This document shows positions 42,671 to 51,326 of a DNA stretch of 64,000 bases, one piece after another. The stretch's first letter is position 1. The number at the start of each line of letters is the position of its first letter. The DNA lies in assembly GCF_037440165.1 (NCBI RefSeq), contig NZ_JBBIUQ010000003.1, positions 1 through 64,000 on the forward strand. The letters are read 5' to 3'. Origin of the DNA: Ignavibacterium sp037440165 (GTDB lineage: Bacteria > Bacteroidota > Ignavibacteria > Ignavibacteriales > Ignavibacteriaceae). The notes under the pieces were generated by a model. It had not been told where the DNA came from and searched no databases. It saw nothing but the letters and a program-made list of their open reading frames with translations. The position numbers and the translations under genes were made by a program.

Positions 42671-45439
42671 TTAAAAGAATAATGTTGCCCCAACTTCAAT
42701 TCTTCTTGGCTCAGAATAGAAAGTCGGATTTCTGTAAAACTCATCTAAGGTGTTAACTAATTCCGGATTTCCCTCGCGTCTTCTTAAGTATTCATCAATT
42801 GTGAAATCTGCTGTGCCGCTGTCATTGTAAACATTAACCTGATTTTGAATATCAAACAAATTGTAAACGCGAGTAAAGAAACTGATTTTCATAAAGCCAA
42901 GCTGAATATCTTTGTAAGCTCTCAAGTCAACATTAAATGATGATGGCTTAAGTTCACTGTTCGTTAACAGCGCTGATAAGTTAAACGATTGAGTTGGGGT
43001 GTATGGGAATCCACTTCCATAAGAAGCAATTAAACTGAATCCCCAATCTGCTTCTGATGTATATGAGAATGTTGCATTAACCGTATGAGTCTGATCCCAA
43101 TCTAATCTGACTAATTGAATTTCGGGCTGTGCGCCGCCTGCAATCGCATTTCTTGTTGCTGCAGGATCTGATGCATTACCTTTTGCAGACTGGAAAGTGT
43201 AATCAACAGTCGCAGACCAATTGTTTGATAATCTTTTTGTTAAAGTGAATACGATTCCTTTTACAAAACCAAAATCACTGTTGACAAACTGACTATAAGT
43301 TGAAGTACCGCCAAATATTCTTATCTCATCTGCTCTCGTACCAGCAAGATTTCTGATATCTCTGAAGTACCCTGTTAAGTCAAAAGTAATATCGTCTGTA
43401 AGAGCTTGCTGCAATCCAACTTCACCGCTAATCGTCTGTTGCGGTTTTAAATCGGGATTTCCGGCAATTCCAAGATTACCAGTCCCAAAACCAAACTTAT
43501 ACTCAGGATTTGTAAAAAGAATATCGAAGTTTGGAATCTGGAAGAAATGCCCGTATGAAAAATGAATTACACCTCTGTCTGTAATTGGGAAAGCAATTCC
43601 AAGTCTTGGACTAAGTTGGATTTTAGCAGTAGGATCTTTGTACCATTTAGCTTTTCGTTCTTCAAGTGTTAGAGCAATATTTTCAGGTTTCTTAGGTCTG
43701 TAAACATCAGGGTCAGTAGGATCAACTAATAATTTTCCATCTGGTTTGAAATAATCCATCCGCAAGCCAACATTAATGATCATTTCGTTCAATTCTATTT
43801 TATCCTGAATGTAAGCTGATAACTCAATTGGTTTTCTGATATATCTGTTTATACTCAAATTTTCATTTGGATCATTCTGATCTGGAATATGTCTTCTTAC
43901 AAATGGATTTCTAGTAACCCGTGGATCTTCTGCATTTAGAGGTTGCATAAGAAAAATATCGTCAAAGCCCAGATTGTGATAGTTGAATTCAACACCAAAC
44001 TTTACAAGATTGATTTTGTCAACCTGAGAAGTGAAATCCCATTTAACTCCATAAGTATTTGTCAAACGCTTGAAGTTACCTGCCTGAGTTCCACCTGTTC
44101 TGAAACTTGGAACTTCTGCCGGCTGCTGACCAAGTAAAACATCGTGTGTGTATCTTCGGTCATTCGGGTCTTCATAAACATACTGCTTAAAGCTTTTGAA
44201 GAAGTAAGTAAAGTTGAGAGTGTGGAATGAATTCGGAGTTAATGTGTGAGTAAGCCCGAGAATATTTGTATAACCTTTTCTGAATTTTTTATAATCACCA
44301 TCAGGGTTGTAAGCAAAGGAATGATCGTAGTCCTGATAATCAACTTTATCAATAAAGAAACTGTAATTTACTTTGAAGTTTGTGAACATTCTGTAAGTGA
44401 GTTTTCCCTGCCCATAAATTTTTTCATTCCAGTTCATAGGAACAATCTTACCATCACCTAAACCACTATCTGGATTAACGCTAAGAATATATCTTTCAGA
44501 GAGAGGAAAAGAAGCGCCTCTGTTTTCAGTTATGTTCCAAGGATTGAATACTCTTTTACCATCTAACCAGCCACCAAAGTAAATGTATCTTGCATTCAGA
44601 TAGAAGAATAAAGAATTCTGAATAATCGGTCCGCTGAAACTTCCTTCAAAATTTCGGATGTTTACCGGTTGAAAGTTTTTTATGTCACGAAAGATTTTGT
44701 CATTTGTGCTGTAATAGTCTCCGACATAAGTGGTGAATGTACCGTTAAATTTATTATCACCATCTTTTGTTGCAATATTAACATAACCCGAGAGAGCTCT
44801 GCCGTATTCAGCATTAAATGCACCGCTGATAAACTGCAATTCCTGAATTGAGTTAGCATTTACATCTACAACGGTTGAGCCATCGTAAACATCGGTTACG
44901 GGGACACCATCAATCGCATAAACAACTTCACCTTTTCTGCCGCCTCTGACAGAACCACCAACTATTCCGGCTTTCAGATTCAGAACTTCCTGAAATTCAG
45001 TTACAGGCAATACTGATATTTCATCTGCACCGATGATTGAAGTCGATGATGTAAGATCTTTTGTAACCGGCGGACGAGTTGCAACAACTACTACTTCTTC
45101 TTTCAACTCTATGCTGGTTTCATAAAGAGTAAAATTCACCTGTGTAGTTAAGTCGATGGAAACTTTAACTCCCTGAACCGTTTGTGGATTGTAGCCGATT
45201 GCCGATGATTTAACATTATATGTTCCCGGCGGAACACCAATGATATTGTAGTTTCCTTCAATATCAGAAGCTGCACCGTAGTTAGTTCCTTCAACAATAA
45301 TATTTACGAAAGGAATACCTTCGTTTGTTGTACCGTCAATAACTTTACCCGATATTTTACCGCTTTGTGCAAGAATTGAAATTTGAAGTGAAATAAAGAA
45401 GAAAGCTAAAAGAATTATTCGATAGGAAATTCTTTTCAT
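42671..45439 (-). CDS. TonB-dependent receptor with N-terminal carboxypeptidase-regulatory-like domain
   Basis: 922 residues. After the signal peptide (ISILAQSG), residues 27-110 form a CarboxypepD_reg-like domain (KISGKVIDGTTNEGIPFVN, GNYNIIGVPPGTY). The plug at about 120-230 contains VVVVATRPPVTKDLTSS as the TonB-box-like and plug start, and GGRKGEVVYAIDGVPVTDVY. The 22-strand barrel follows, with the LSPRLGIAFPITDRGVIHFS segment and a final aromatic strand (VGATLFF). GGAGG precedes the ATG. The promoter is at 45536-45566. It heads the operon and is of the SusC-like/OAR class that imports or exports large ligands; the ligand is unknown. Confidence 0.93.
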   Translation of the reverse strand: MKRISYRIILLAFFFISLQISILAQSGKISGKVIDGTTNEGIPFVNIIVEGTNYGAASDIEGNYNIIGVPPGTYNVKSSAIGYNPQTVQGVKVSIDLTTQVNFTLYETSIELKEEVVVVATRPPVTKDLTSSTSIIGADEISVLPVTEFQEVLNLKAGIVGGSVRGGRKGEVVYAIDGVPVTDVYDGSTVVDVNANSIQELQFISGAFNAEYGRALSGYVNIATKDGDNKFNGTFTTYVGDYYSTNDKIFRDIKNFQPVNIRNFEGSFSGPIIQNSLFFYLNARYIYFGGWLDGKRVFNPWNITENRGASFPLSERYILSVNPDSGLGDGKIVPMNWNEKIYGQGKLTYRMFTNFKVNYSFFIDKVDYQDYDHSFAYNPDGDYKKFRKGYTNILGLTHTLTPNSFHTLNFTYFFKSFKQYVYEDPNDRRYTHDVLLGQQPAEVPSFRTGGTQAGNFKRLTNTYGVKWDFTSQVDKINLVKFGVEFNYHNLGFDDIFLMQPLNAEDPRVTRNPFVRRHIPDQNDPNENLSINRYIRKPIELSAYIQDKIELNEMIINVGLRMDYFKPDGKLLVDPTDPDVYRPKKPENIALTLEERKAKWYKDPTAKIQLSPRLGIAFPITDRGVIHFSYGHFFQIPNFDILFTNPEYKFGFGTGNLGIAGNPDLKPQQTISGEVGLQQALTDDITFDLTGYFRDIRNLAGTRADEIRIFGGTSTYSQFVNSDFGFVKGIVFTLTKRLSNNWSATVDYTFQSAKGNASDPAATRNAIAGGAQPEIQLVRLDWDQTHTVNATFSYTSEADWGFSLIASYGSGFPYTPTQSFNLSALLTNSELKPSSFNVDLRAYKDIQLGFMKISFFTRVYNLFDIQNQVNVYNDSGTADFTIDEYLRRREGNPELVNTLDEFYRNPTFYSEPRRIEVGATLFF

Positions 45440-45535
45440 GCGGACCTCCGCGAAGAGTTATTTATTGACATTTTGTAAGCCCTTGGTAAGTGTAACAAGG
45501 TTCAGTAAAATAAAATTTTCTTTTTAATTTTTCAA

Positions 45536-45566
45536 CAAAATTACCATAGTAATTCCTAATTGCAAA
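45536..45566 (-). promoter_or_regulatory. Promoter of the TonB receptor operon, Bacteroidota-type
   Basis: On the minus strand TTTG (45566-45563), exactly 19 bases, then TAATTTTG (45543-45536): a full match to TTTG-N19-TAnnTTTG. The start of transcription should fall near 45529, leaving a leader of about 90 bases that includes a CCTTG/CAAGG inverted pair near 45481-45500. Confidence 0.7.
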
Positions 45567-45603
45567 TTATTTTAATCATTTGTATTGGGTAATTATTCTT
45601 CCC

Positions 45604-45616
45604 AGGAATAATTCCT
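45604..45616. promoter_or_regulatory. Short inverted repeat upstream of the TonB receptor promoter
   Basis: AGGAAT-A-ATTCCT is a perfect 6-base arm pair about 40 bases upstream of the -33 box. Another ATTCCT occurs near 45552. It is a candidate activator or repressor site; chance occurrence is quite possible. Confidence 0.3.
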
Positions 45617-45728
45617 ATTAACTAATTAAATGATCCGTTATTACGTGTTATTAATTGATTTGATTTGATGCGAAAGTATTTCAATCAATAAATGAATAGA
45701 TTCTTAAAGAACAAAAAATCAATCTAGT

Positions 45729-46115
45729 TTATTTCGAATTGGTTTTGTTATGATATTCAGTCATTCCACCAATTACACATACAGTATTAAAACCATTTCT
45801 GTTGAGAAACTGAGACGAAGCAAAAGAACGATTTTGAGTTCGGCATATTATATAAATTTTTTTGTCTTTATATGGATTCAGTTCGTTAATCCTTTCGGGT
45901 AATTCCTGAACAGGAATGTTGATAGCTTTTTCAATTCTACCAAGCGGACCTTGAAGTTCGGCAGGCGTTCTAACATCAAGAATTATAATGGAAGAATCTT
46001 TGCTCAACTGAATGATAAATTCATCAAATGTTACAGTAGGTACATCTGAATTTGATTGTGCAAACATATTTAATGAGAAGATAATGAATAAAGTTATAAA
46101 CGGTAATAATTTCAT
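45729..46115 (-). CDS. Secreted rhodanese-like domain protein
   Basis: 128 residues from ATG 46115, supported by AAGGAAC just upstream and a signal peptide (PFITLFIIFSLNMFAQS). The frame could extend to 46136, overlapping the anti-sigma gene. One rhodanese domain: IIILDVRTPAELQGPLGRIE, NIPVQELPERINEL, and the active loop IYIICRTQNRS with the reactive Cys present, so it may carry persulfide. Periplasmic single-domain rhodaneses are linked to sulfur relay. Its position in an ECF sigma/anti-sigma operon suggests a role in sensing or repairing thiol stress (inference). Confidence 0.88.
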   Translation of the reverse strand: MKLLPFITLFIIFSLNMFAQSNSDVPTVTFDEFIIQLSKDSSIIILDVRTPAELQGPLGRIEKAINIPVQELPERINELNPYKDKKIYIICRTQNRSFASSQFLNRNGFNTVCVIGGMTEYHNKTNSK

Positions 46116-46128
46116 TTTAGTTCCTTTT

Positions 46129-46374
46129 TTATTCATCGCAATCGGATAAGTTTAGAAATGTCATCAATCTTTTATGGGCATCTTCAGGCATTTTAACATT
46201 GTATTTTTTGTACAGGTCGATAGTAAGTTCAACGGTTTTGAAATAGCTCTGACATCCCGAGCAATTGTCAAGATGGTGTTTAATCGCAATACATTTTTCT
46301 GAGTTCAGGTCTTCACCCAAACTTTCACAAATGTGCTGCATTACTTCTTTGCAATTTGGATTTTCTTTACTCAT
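46129..46374 (-). CDS. Zinc-finger anti-sigma factor (ZAS type), short
   Basis: 81 residues. HHLDNCSGC gives the HxxxCxxC zinc site of ZAS anti-sigma factors, with an earlier CKEVMQHICES segment supplying the upstream cysteine. It overlaps the sigma factor stop by 4 bases (ATGA arrangement). There is no membrane helix, so it is a soluble anti-sigma factor like RsrA, whose zinc thiols can sense disulfide stress, rather than a membrane-anchored one. Confidence 0.82.
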   Translation of the reverse strand: MSKENPNCKEVMQHICESLGEDLNSEKCIAIKHHLDNCSGCQSYFKTVELTIDLYKKYNVKMPEDAHKRLMTFLNLSDCDE

Positions 46375-46937
46375 CGGCTAAATGCCTCATTTAATTCTTT
46401 TCTTAAAAAAGCTCTCGCTCTGTGTAATCTTGATTTAACTGCCGGAACAGATAAATCAGTTGCTTTTGCAGTTTCTTCTGTTGATAATCCTTCAACATCA
46501 CGAAGCAGAAAAACAAATCTGTAATCTGGTGCAAGCTTTTCAATTGATTGATCAAGTATTTTTCTTAACTCGCTATTCTCAACATCAAGATGAGGAATTC
46601 TGCTCCAGTCGGCTACATATTTATCTTCATACAAATCATCTTCATTATCTTCATTTATCGAAACAAAATATCTGTTCTTTTCTTTTCGTGCCTGCATCAA
46701 ACAATGATTAGAAACTATTCTATAAAGCCAGGTTGAAAGTTTTGAATTTCCGTCAAACTGATTTATGTGTTTTACCATGCTAAGAAAAGTTTCCTGCATT
46801 ATGTTCTCTGCTTTTTCTCTATCGCGGCAAATCTTAAAAGCAAAATTATAAACCGTTTGTTCGTGATCTTTCACCAACTTTGCAAGAGCTTTTCTGTCAC
46901 CCTGTTTAGCAAGTTCTACTAATTCTTTTTCTTCCAT
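46371..46937 (-). CDS. ECF-type RNA polymerase sigma factor
   Basis: 188 residues. Region 2 is at about residues 20-90 (YNFAFKICRDREKAENIMQETFLSMVKH, with FDGNSKLSTWLYRIVSN), and region 4 is at about 125-185 (LAPDYRFVFLLRDVEGLSTEETA, LSVPAVKSRLHRARAFLRKEL). A short acidic linker (NEDNEDDLYEDK) lies between. The following genes (anti-sigma, rhodanese) overlap or nearly overlap it. Target promoters cannot be read from this window; the neighbouring TonB receptor operon uses a primary-sigma promoter. Confidence 0.92.
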   Translation of the reverse strand: MEEKELVELAKQGDRKALAKLVKDHEQTVYNFAFKICRDREKAENIMQETFLSMVKHINQFDGNSKLSTWLYRIVSNHCLMQARKEKNRYFVSINEDNEDDLYEDKYVADWSRIPHLDVENSELRKILDQSIEKLAPDYRFVFLLRDVEGLSTEETAKATDLSVPAVKSRLHRARAFLRKELNEAFSR

Positions 46938-47025
46938 TGCGTGTGATGATTTAGGAAAAATTTGGTTTCTTTTTGTGTAAAAATACCAAATATTTTTAAT
47001 ATGAACCTATTTTAAGCCCATTTTC

Positions 47026-47039
47026 TTGACCTCTGTCAA
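47026..47039. promoter_or_regulatory. Inverted repeat TTGAC-N4-GTCAA in a divergent promoter region
   Basis: TTGAC CTCT GTCAA lies between the divergent sigma factor (46937) and cNMP-GAF (47108) genes, with TAAATTTTG about 15 bases further on. It could be an operator or part of a promoter for the 47108 gene. Only a weak call. Confidence 0.3.
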
Positions 47040-47107
47040 TTTACCAAGTGGCTTAAATTTTGCGAAAAAGGTGTGTATTTAATAAATATTTATCGGGAAA
47101 GAAATAC

Positions 47108-49084
47108 ATGATTGCAACAAAAAATAACGACTCAGTTTTTCTTAATATTTTATTCGATGGAGTTAATTCCAACTCCCTTCCTGTAAATCTTAACGGAAAG
47201 CTTTATGAAGATTTTAAGGAAGGCGAAATCATTTATGAAAGCGGTGATGAAAGTAATTTTGTTTATCTGATAGTTTCCGGAAAAATAAAAATAAAAGAAA
47301 ACGGCGTTAAAAAATTAGTATTCCGAAGGGAGAATGAATTCTTTGGCGAAAAAGAAATAATAAAAAAATCTAACCGCTTCTCCTCAGCAATGGCAGAAAC
47401 TGATTCAACTGTTTATAAAATAAGCAAACAGGATTTTGAAACTCTGATAAAAAAACTTCCTGCAGTAAAACAAAACATAATAGATTTCACAAATCTTACT
47501 GAAGATGATTTTAATTTCGCAGAACAAAACCCTGTTCAACCTGTTATTGAAGAAAATAAATTTCCCGAATCAAATGAAGTCGAAATTAATTATAATTTGG
47601 ATTCTTCAAATCAAAACAATGGTAATGATGACTCTGAACTTCCGGAATATCTGAAAAATCTTGATGACTTTGAGGAGATCAATCATTATGATGAACCTAA
47701 GCCAACAGAAGAAAAAGATGAAAATAATGTTGATGTCAATAACGAGATTGAAAGCACAAACGAAATTCAGGAAGATGAATTTGCTGAGTTAAAGGAAGAT
47801 GAAACCTTTCTTAATGCTGATTTCGTATATGAAAGTAAACCGGATATTGTGGAAGATATTCTGGAAATATCCGAAGAAACATTTGCCGAACAAGAAGCTG
47901 CAACAGAAAAAAATATTCCTGTTGAAGAGGAACTTGAGAGTATTTTAGAGGAAAAAGTAAGTCTTAAAAACTTTAATCTGATACTAAACGAGATAAGTGC
48001 TAATCAAAATATTGATTTAACTGTTCAATCAATTCTAAAAAATTTTCTGCAGCTAACTGGTTCAGATCGTGGAATAATTTTTCTTTACGATGAAAAAAAA
48101 TCAGAATTGATTCCGGAATACAATATTGGAGGAAAATCAGAAATTCCGATTGTTAATCTTATGGAGGGTATAACTGGCAAAGCCGCTTCATCGAAAAAAT
48201 TAATATTTGTTTCTAATCCTGGAAGCGATGCAAGATATGTTGGAAGTTTTGATAATCCATTTGAATTTCCTGCTGCTAACTTGATTTATCTACCACTGAT
48301 TGATAATCAATTGGAACTTCAGGGATTTGCTGTGTTGTCTTTTAATGAAGAAACGCTCGAAGAAAATTTTAAAAGACAACTAAAGATTTACAGCATTCTT
48401 GCAGGTGAAAGTATTATGCTCTCAAAACAACTTTCAGTAATTGAATCGAAAAAACATCTTGGTATTATTGGTGATGTTTCCAAATTCCTGCTTGGTGATA
48501 TCAAATCTCCTATGCTTACAATTAAACACTATACAAGCATTATTTCCAGATTTGATATTCCGGATGAAATTAAAAGAGTAATAACGCTTCTCACAATGCA
48601 GGCAAACTCCGTTCTGGATTTATTACAATCAACTTCAGATTTTGCTGAGAAGAAACCCAACATTAAAAAAACTAATGTTCAGCTGAATGATTTATTAAAT
48701 AACATTCTCGATTTACTTGCTGAATTTGTTGAATCAAAGAACATTAAACTTTTTAAGAAATTTGCTCAAAACTGCACAGTTAATATTGATCCAAGGAAAT
48801 TTCATGTTGCCATCTATGAACTAATTAAATACGCCAGCTCAGAACTTCCTTCAGGAGGAAAAATATTTTTCAGCACAGAGTATTTGGAGAAAGAAGTTCA
48901 AATCAGAATTTATGATGAAGGAAAATTTCAGCAGCCGGAAAGATTTCCTCTTGTTTCAAGAGCTGACTTAAGTCTAGATATAGCAGAATATTTTCTCAAA
49001 GCAATGAATGCTAACTTTTCATTTGCTGAAAAAAAGAATGGCGGGGTGATTTTTATTATTAGTATTCCAGTGACTTCAAATTAA
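47108..49084 (+). CDS. cNMP-binding/GAF protein with degenerate histidine-kinase-like C-terminus
   Basis: 658 residues from ATG 47108, chosen because GGGAAAG precedes it; the frame extends to 47060. Residues about 20-125 are a cNMP-binding domain (EGEIIYESGDESNFVYLIVSG), then a 170-residue Glu/Asp/Asn-rich linker, and a GAF domain at about 300-425 (LTGSDRGIIFLYDEKKSEL, LMEGITGKAASSKK). The C-terminus resembles a histidine kinase but is degenerate: the H-box equivalent is LLGDIKSPML (Gly for His), the N-box is YELIKYASS (no Asn), and the G1 box is DEGKFQQP. It is probably a pseudokinase, acting as a scaffold or sensor. It is divergent from the ECF sigma gene and followed by miaA after 27 bases. 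Confidence 0.75.
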   Translation: MIATKNNDSVFLNILFDGVNSNSLPVNLNGKLYEDFKEGEIIYESGDESNFVYLIVSGKIKIKENGVKKLVFRRENEFFGEKEIIKKSNRFSSAMAETDSTVYKISKQDFETLIKKLPAVKQNIIDFTNLTEDDFNFAEQNPVQPVIEENKFPESNEVEINYNLDSSNQNNGNDDSELPEYLKNLDDFEEINHYDEPKPTEEKDENNVDVNNEIESTNEIQEDEFAELKEDETFLNADFVYESKPDIVEDILEISEETFAEQEAATEKNIPVEEELESILEEKVSLKNFNLILNEISANQNIDLTVQSILKNFLQLTGSDRGIIFLYDEKKSELIPEYNIGGKSEIPIVNLMEGITGKAASSKKLIFVSNPGSDARYVGSFDNPFEFPAANLIYLPLIDNQLELQGFAVLSFNEETLEENFKRQLKIYSILAGESIMLSKQLSVIESKKHLGIIGDVSKFLLGDIKSPMLTIKHYTSIISRFDIPDEIKRVITLLTMQANSVLDLLQSTSDFAEKKPNIKKTNVQLNDLLNNILDLLAEFVESKNIKLFKKFAQNCTVNIDPRKFHVAIYELIKYASSELPSGGKIFFSTEYLEKEVQIRIYDEGKFQQPERFPLVSRADLSLDIAEYFLKAMNANFSFAEKKNGGVIFIISIPVTSN

Positions 49085-49089
49085 ACGCT

Positions 49090-49108
49090 CAGGGATTTAT
49101 TTTCCCTG
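49090..49108 (+). other. Short hairpin directly before the miaA start
   Basis: CAGGGA (49090-49095) and TCCCTG (49103-49108) enclose a 7-base T-rich loop, three bases before the miaA ATG. It may end the upstream message partly, or hide the miaA ribosome site. No separate Shine-Dalgarno sequence is visible. Confidence 0.35.
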
Positions 49109-49111
49109 TTG

Positions 49112-50029
49112 ATGAAATATAATTTAATTACAGTCTTAGGTCCCACAGCAGTCGGTAAAACCAGACTTGCCGCAAAACTTGCAAGTTATTTTAATGGTGA
49201 AATCATCTCTGCAGATTCACGCCAGGTTTACAAATATCTTGATATAGGAACAGGCAAAGATTTAAGTGACTATTCTGTTGGCAACTCAAAAGTTAATTAT
49301 TATATGATTGATTTAGTTGAGCTTCCGGATGAATTCAATCTTTTCGATTTCTATAAAAATTTTTTTATCTACTATCATCATATAAAATCAAAAAACAAAA
49401 ACCCATTTCTGGCGGGAGGAACAGGACTTTATTTGAGCTCTGTTATTCAAAATTATGATTTAAAGGAATCAACTAATGACAAAGAATTTATTGAAGAACT
49501 GAAAAGCAAAAGTGATGAAGAGTTAAAAACATTACTCATTAAGCTGCAGCCACATCTTCATAATAAAACCGATTTAGAATCGAGAGAGAGAATGATTCAG
49601 GCAATAATTGTTGCAAACGCAGATAAACCAGTTGAAAATAAAATTGAAATCAAATCATTAAACATTGGAATTAATCCGGGCAGAGAAATTGTCAAATCAC
49701 GAATTAAAGAAAGACTTGAAAAAAGATTAAATGAGGGAATGATTCAGGAAGTTGAAAGATTACTTGATAAAAATATTTCACCTGAAAGATTAATTCGATT
49801 AGGACTTGAATACAAATACATAACTGAATTTCTGATTGGAAAAATTAGCTACGATAAAATGCAGAGTGAGCTTTATAAAGCAATTTGTTCATTTGCCAAA
49901 CGGCAGATGACCTGGTTCAGAAAAATGGAAAGAGAAAGTGTGAAAATATTCTGGATTAATGAAGCAGATTTTGAACTGGCTAAAGAAATTATAATTAAGA
50001 ATTATGAATTCAACAGCGAACTTTCCTGA
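49112..50029 (+). CDS. miaA: tRNA dimethylallyltransferase
   Basis: 305 residues from ATG 49112; a TTG immediately upstream is the alternative. It attaches the dimethylallyl group to A37 of tRNAs that read UNN codons. The P-loop GPTAVGKT is at residues 10-17, SADSRQVYKYLDIGTGK follows, GGTGLYLSSVIQNYD is in the middle, and KRQMTWFRKM is near the end. Length and order match the family. Its 3' end overlaps the GT2 gene start by 26 bases. Confidence 0.95.
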   Translation: MKYNLITVLGPTAVGKTRLAAKLASYFNGEIISADSRQVYKYLDIGTGKDLSDYSVGNSKVNYYMIDLVELPDEFNLFDFYKNFFIYYHHIKSKNKNPFLAGGTGLYLSSVIQNYDLKESTNDKEFIEELKSKSDEELKTLLIKLQPHLHNKTDLESRERMIQAIIVANADKPVENKIEIKSLNIGINPGREIVKSRIKERLEKRLNEGMIQEVERLLDKNISPERLIRLGLEYKYITEFLIGKISYDKMQSELYKAICSFAKRQMTWFRKMERESVKIFWINEADFELAKEIIIKNYEFNSELS

Positions 50030-51326
50030 TTATATCAAAAAATATTTAAAGAAATTTTCTTCTGATTATTGGAAGATTTCAAAAGATTTAAAGAAAGTTT
50101 TTAACAATGTAATTGTAATTCCATCACTTGCTGAATTTGATTACCTGCCAAAGTGTATAAAATCACTTGAACAAAACGATAAGCGTTTCTTAAATGATAC
50201 TTTAATTTTAGTTGTCATAAATAATTCTGTCAGCTCTTCTTCTGAAATTAAAACCAATAACGAAATGACAATTGATTATCTCAAAAGCTACAATGGCAAC
50301 TTAAATCTTTCATTCATTGATGCTTCCTCTGAAGTAAATGCTATCCCTGATAAGTATGCTGGTGTTGGAATGGCAAGAAAAATTGGTTGTGACCTCGCTT
50401 TAACAAAATTTAATTTCTTAAATCCGGATAAAAAATTAATCTTCTTCCTCGATGCGGATTGTATTGTAAGTCCGGATTTTTTAGGTAAAGTTATTTCAGA
50501 ATTTAACAAGAAGAACTTACACTCTGCTGTAATTGAGTATGAACATCAATATTCTGAAAACACACCTGAAGCAGAAGCAATAATTTGTTACGAAATTTTT
50601 CTTCGCTATCATCGTTTGGGCTTAACTTATTCCAAATGTTACTATGACTATCACACAATTGGTTCAACAATAGTTTGTGATGCCGAATCGTATATTAAAG
50701 CTGGTGGAATGAACAGAAGAAAAGCCGGTGAAGATTATTATTTTCTTGAAAAGCTTGCTAAGCAAAATAAAATTTATACAATTAAAGATGCTCTGGTTTT
50801 TCCATCTGCAAGAAAATCGTGGCGAGTGCCATTTGGAACTGGCCAGCGTATCACTCGTCATCTTAGCAAAAAAAAGAATGAATATGTTGCATATAATCCT
50901 GAATCATTCAAAGTGCTAAAAAAATGGCTGAAGATTTTTTTGTCAGATAAGATAATTGGAACAAAAGATATTATCTCCGAAGCTAAAAATCTTTCTCCTA
51001 CATTATATAATTTTTTATCGAAACAAAATTTTGAAAATGATTGGAAAAAAATTTTGAAGAATAACATTTCAACAAACGAAATTCAGAAACAGAAAATTTT
51101 CTGGTTTGATGCTTTCAGAACATTGAAATTAATTCATTCCCTTCGTGATAACGAGTATCCTGATATAAATTTATTCGAAGCTGTTGATCAAATGTTAAAG
51201 ATGATGCATATTAAATCAGAAATTAAACGTGATAAATCAATTCCCGATATTCAAATTCAAAAACAATATTTATTATTTTTAAGAGAAGTATTAAGAAAAG
51301 ATAACTCAGATGATAATAAAAACTAA
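50004..51326 (+). CDS. Glycosyltransferase family 2 protein
   Basis: 440 residues. The GT2 fold starts after about 30 residues: VIVIPSLAEFDYLPKCIKSLEQ, LIFFLDADCIVSPDFLGK with the DxD-like metal motif DAD, and GEDYYFLEKLAKQ for the acceptor-side ED. The C-terminal 150 residues are helical and not typical of GT2. It is predicted cytoplasmic, using a nucleotide sugar. It overlaps miaA by 26 bases and the oxidase by 17 bases, so the three are co-translated. The link with miaA is probably positional only. Confidence 0.85.
   Translation: MNSTANFPDYIKKYLKKFSSDYWKISKDLKKVFNNVIVIPSLAEFDYLPKCIKSLEQNDKRFLNDTLILVVINNSVSSSSEIKTNNEMTIDYLKSYNGNLNLSFIDASSEVNAIPDKYAGVGMARKIGCDLALTKFNFLNPDKKLIFFLDADCIVSPDFLGKVISEFNKKNLHSAVIEYEHQYSENTPEAEAIICYEIFLRYHRLGLTYSKCYYDYHTIGSTIVCDAESYIKAGGMNRRKAGEDYYFLEKLAKQNKIYTIKDALVFPSARKSWRVPFGTGQRITRHLSKKKNEYVAYNPESFKVLKKWLKIFLSDKIIGTKDIISEAKNLSPTLYNFLSKQNFENDWKKILKNNISTNEIQKQKIFWFDAFRTLKLIHSLRDNEYPDINLFEAVDQMLKMMHIKSEIKRDKSIPDIQIQKQYLLFLREVLRKDNSDDNKN

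Noticed and set aside
42649..42744. Extended N-terminus of the giant surface protein
   Set aside because: It overlaps the end of the TonB receptor gene and puts a polar stretch before the signal peptide at 42648.
45651..45690. ATTGATT/AATCAAT pair as the terminator of the sigma-rhodanese operon
   Set aside because: AT-only stem with a loop of more than 20 bases and no T-run in the needed orientation; it lies upstream of the TonB promoter and beyond the rhodanese stop, so the operon end is unresolved.
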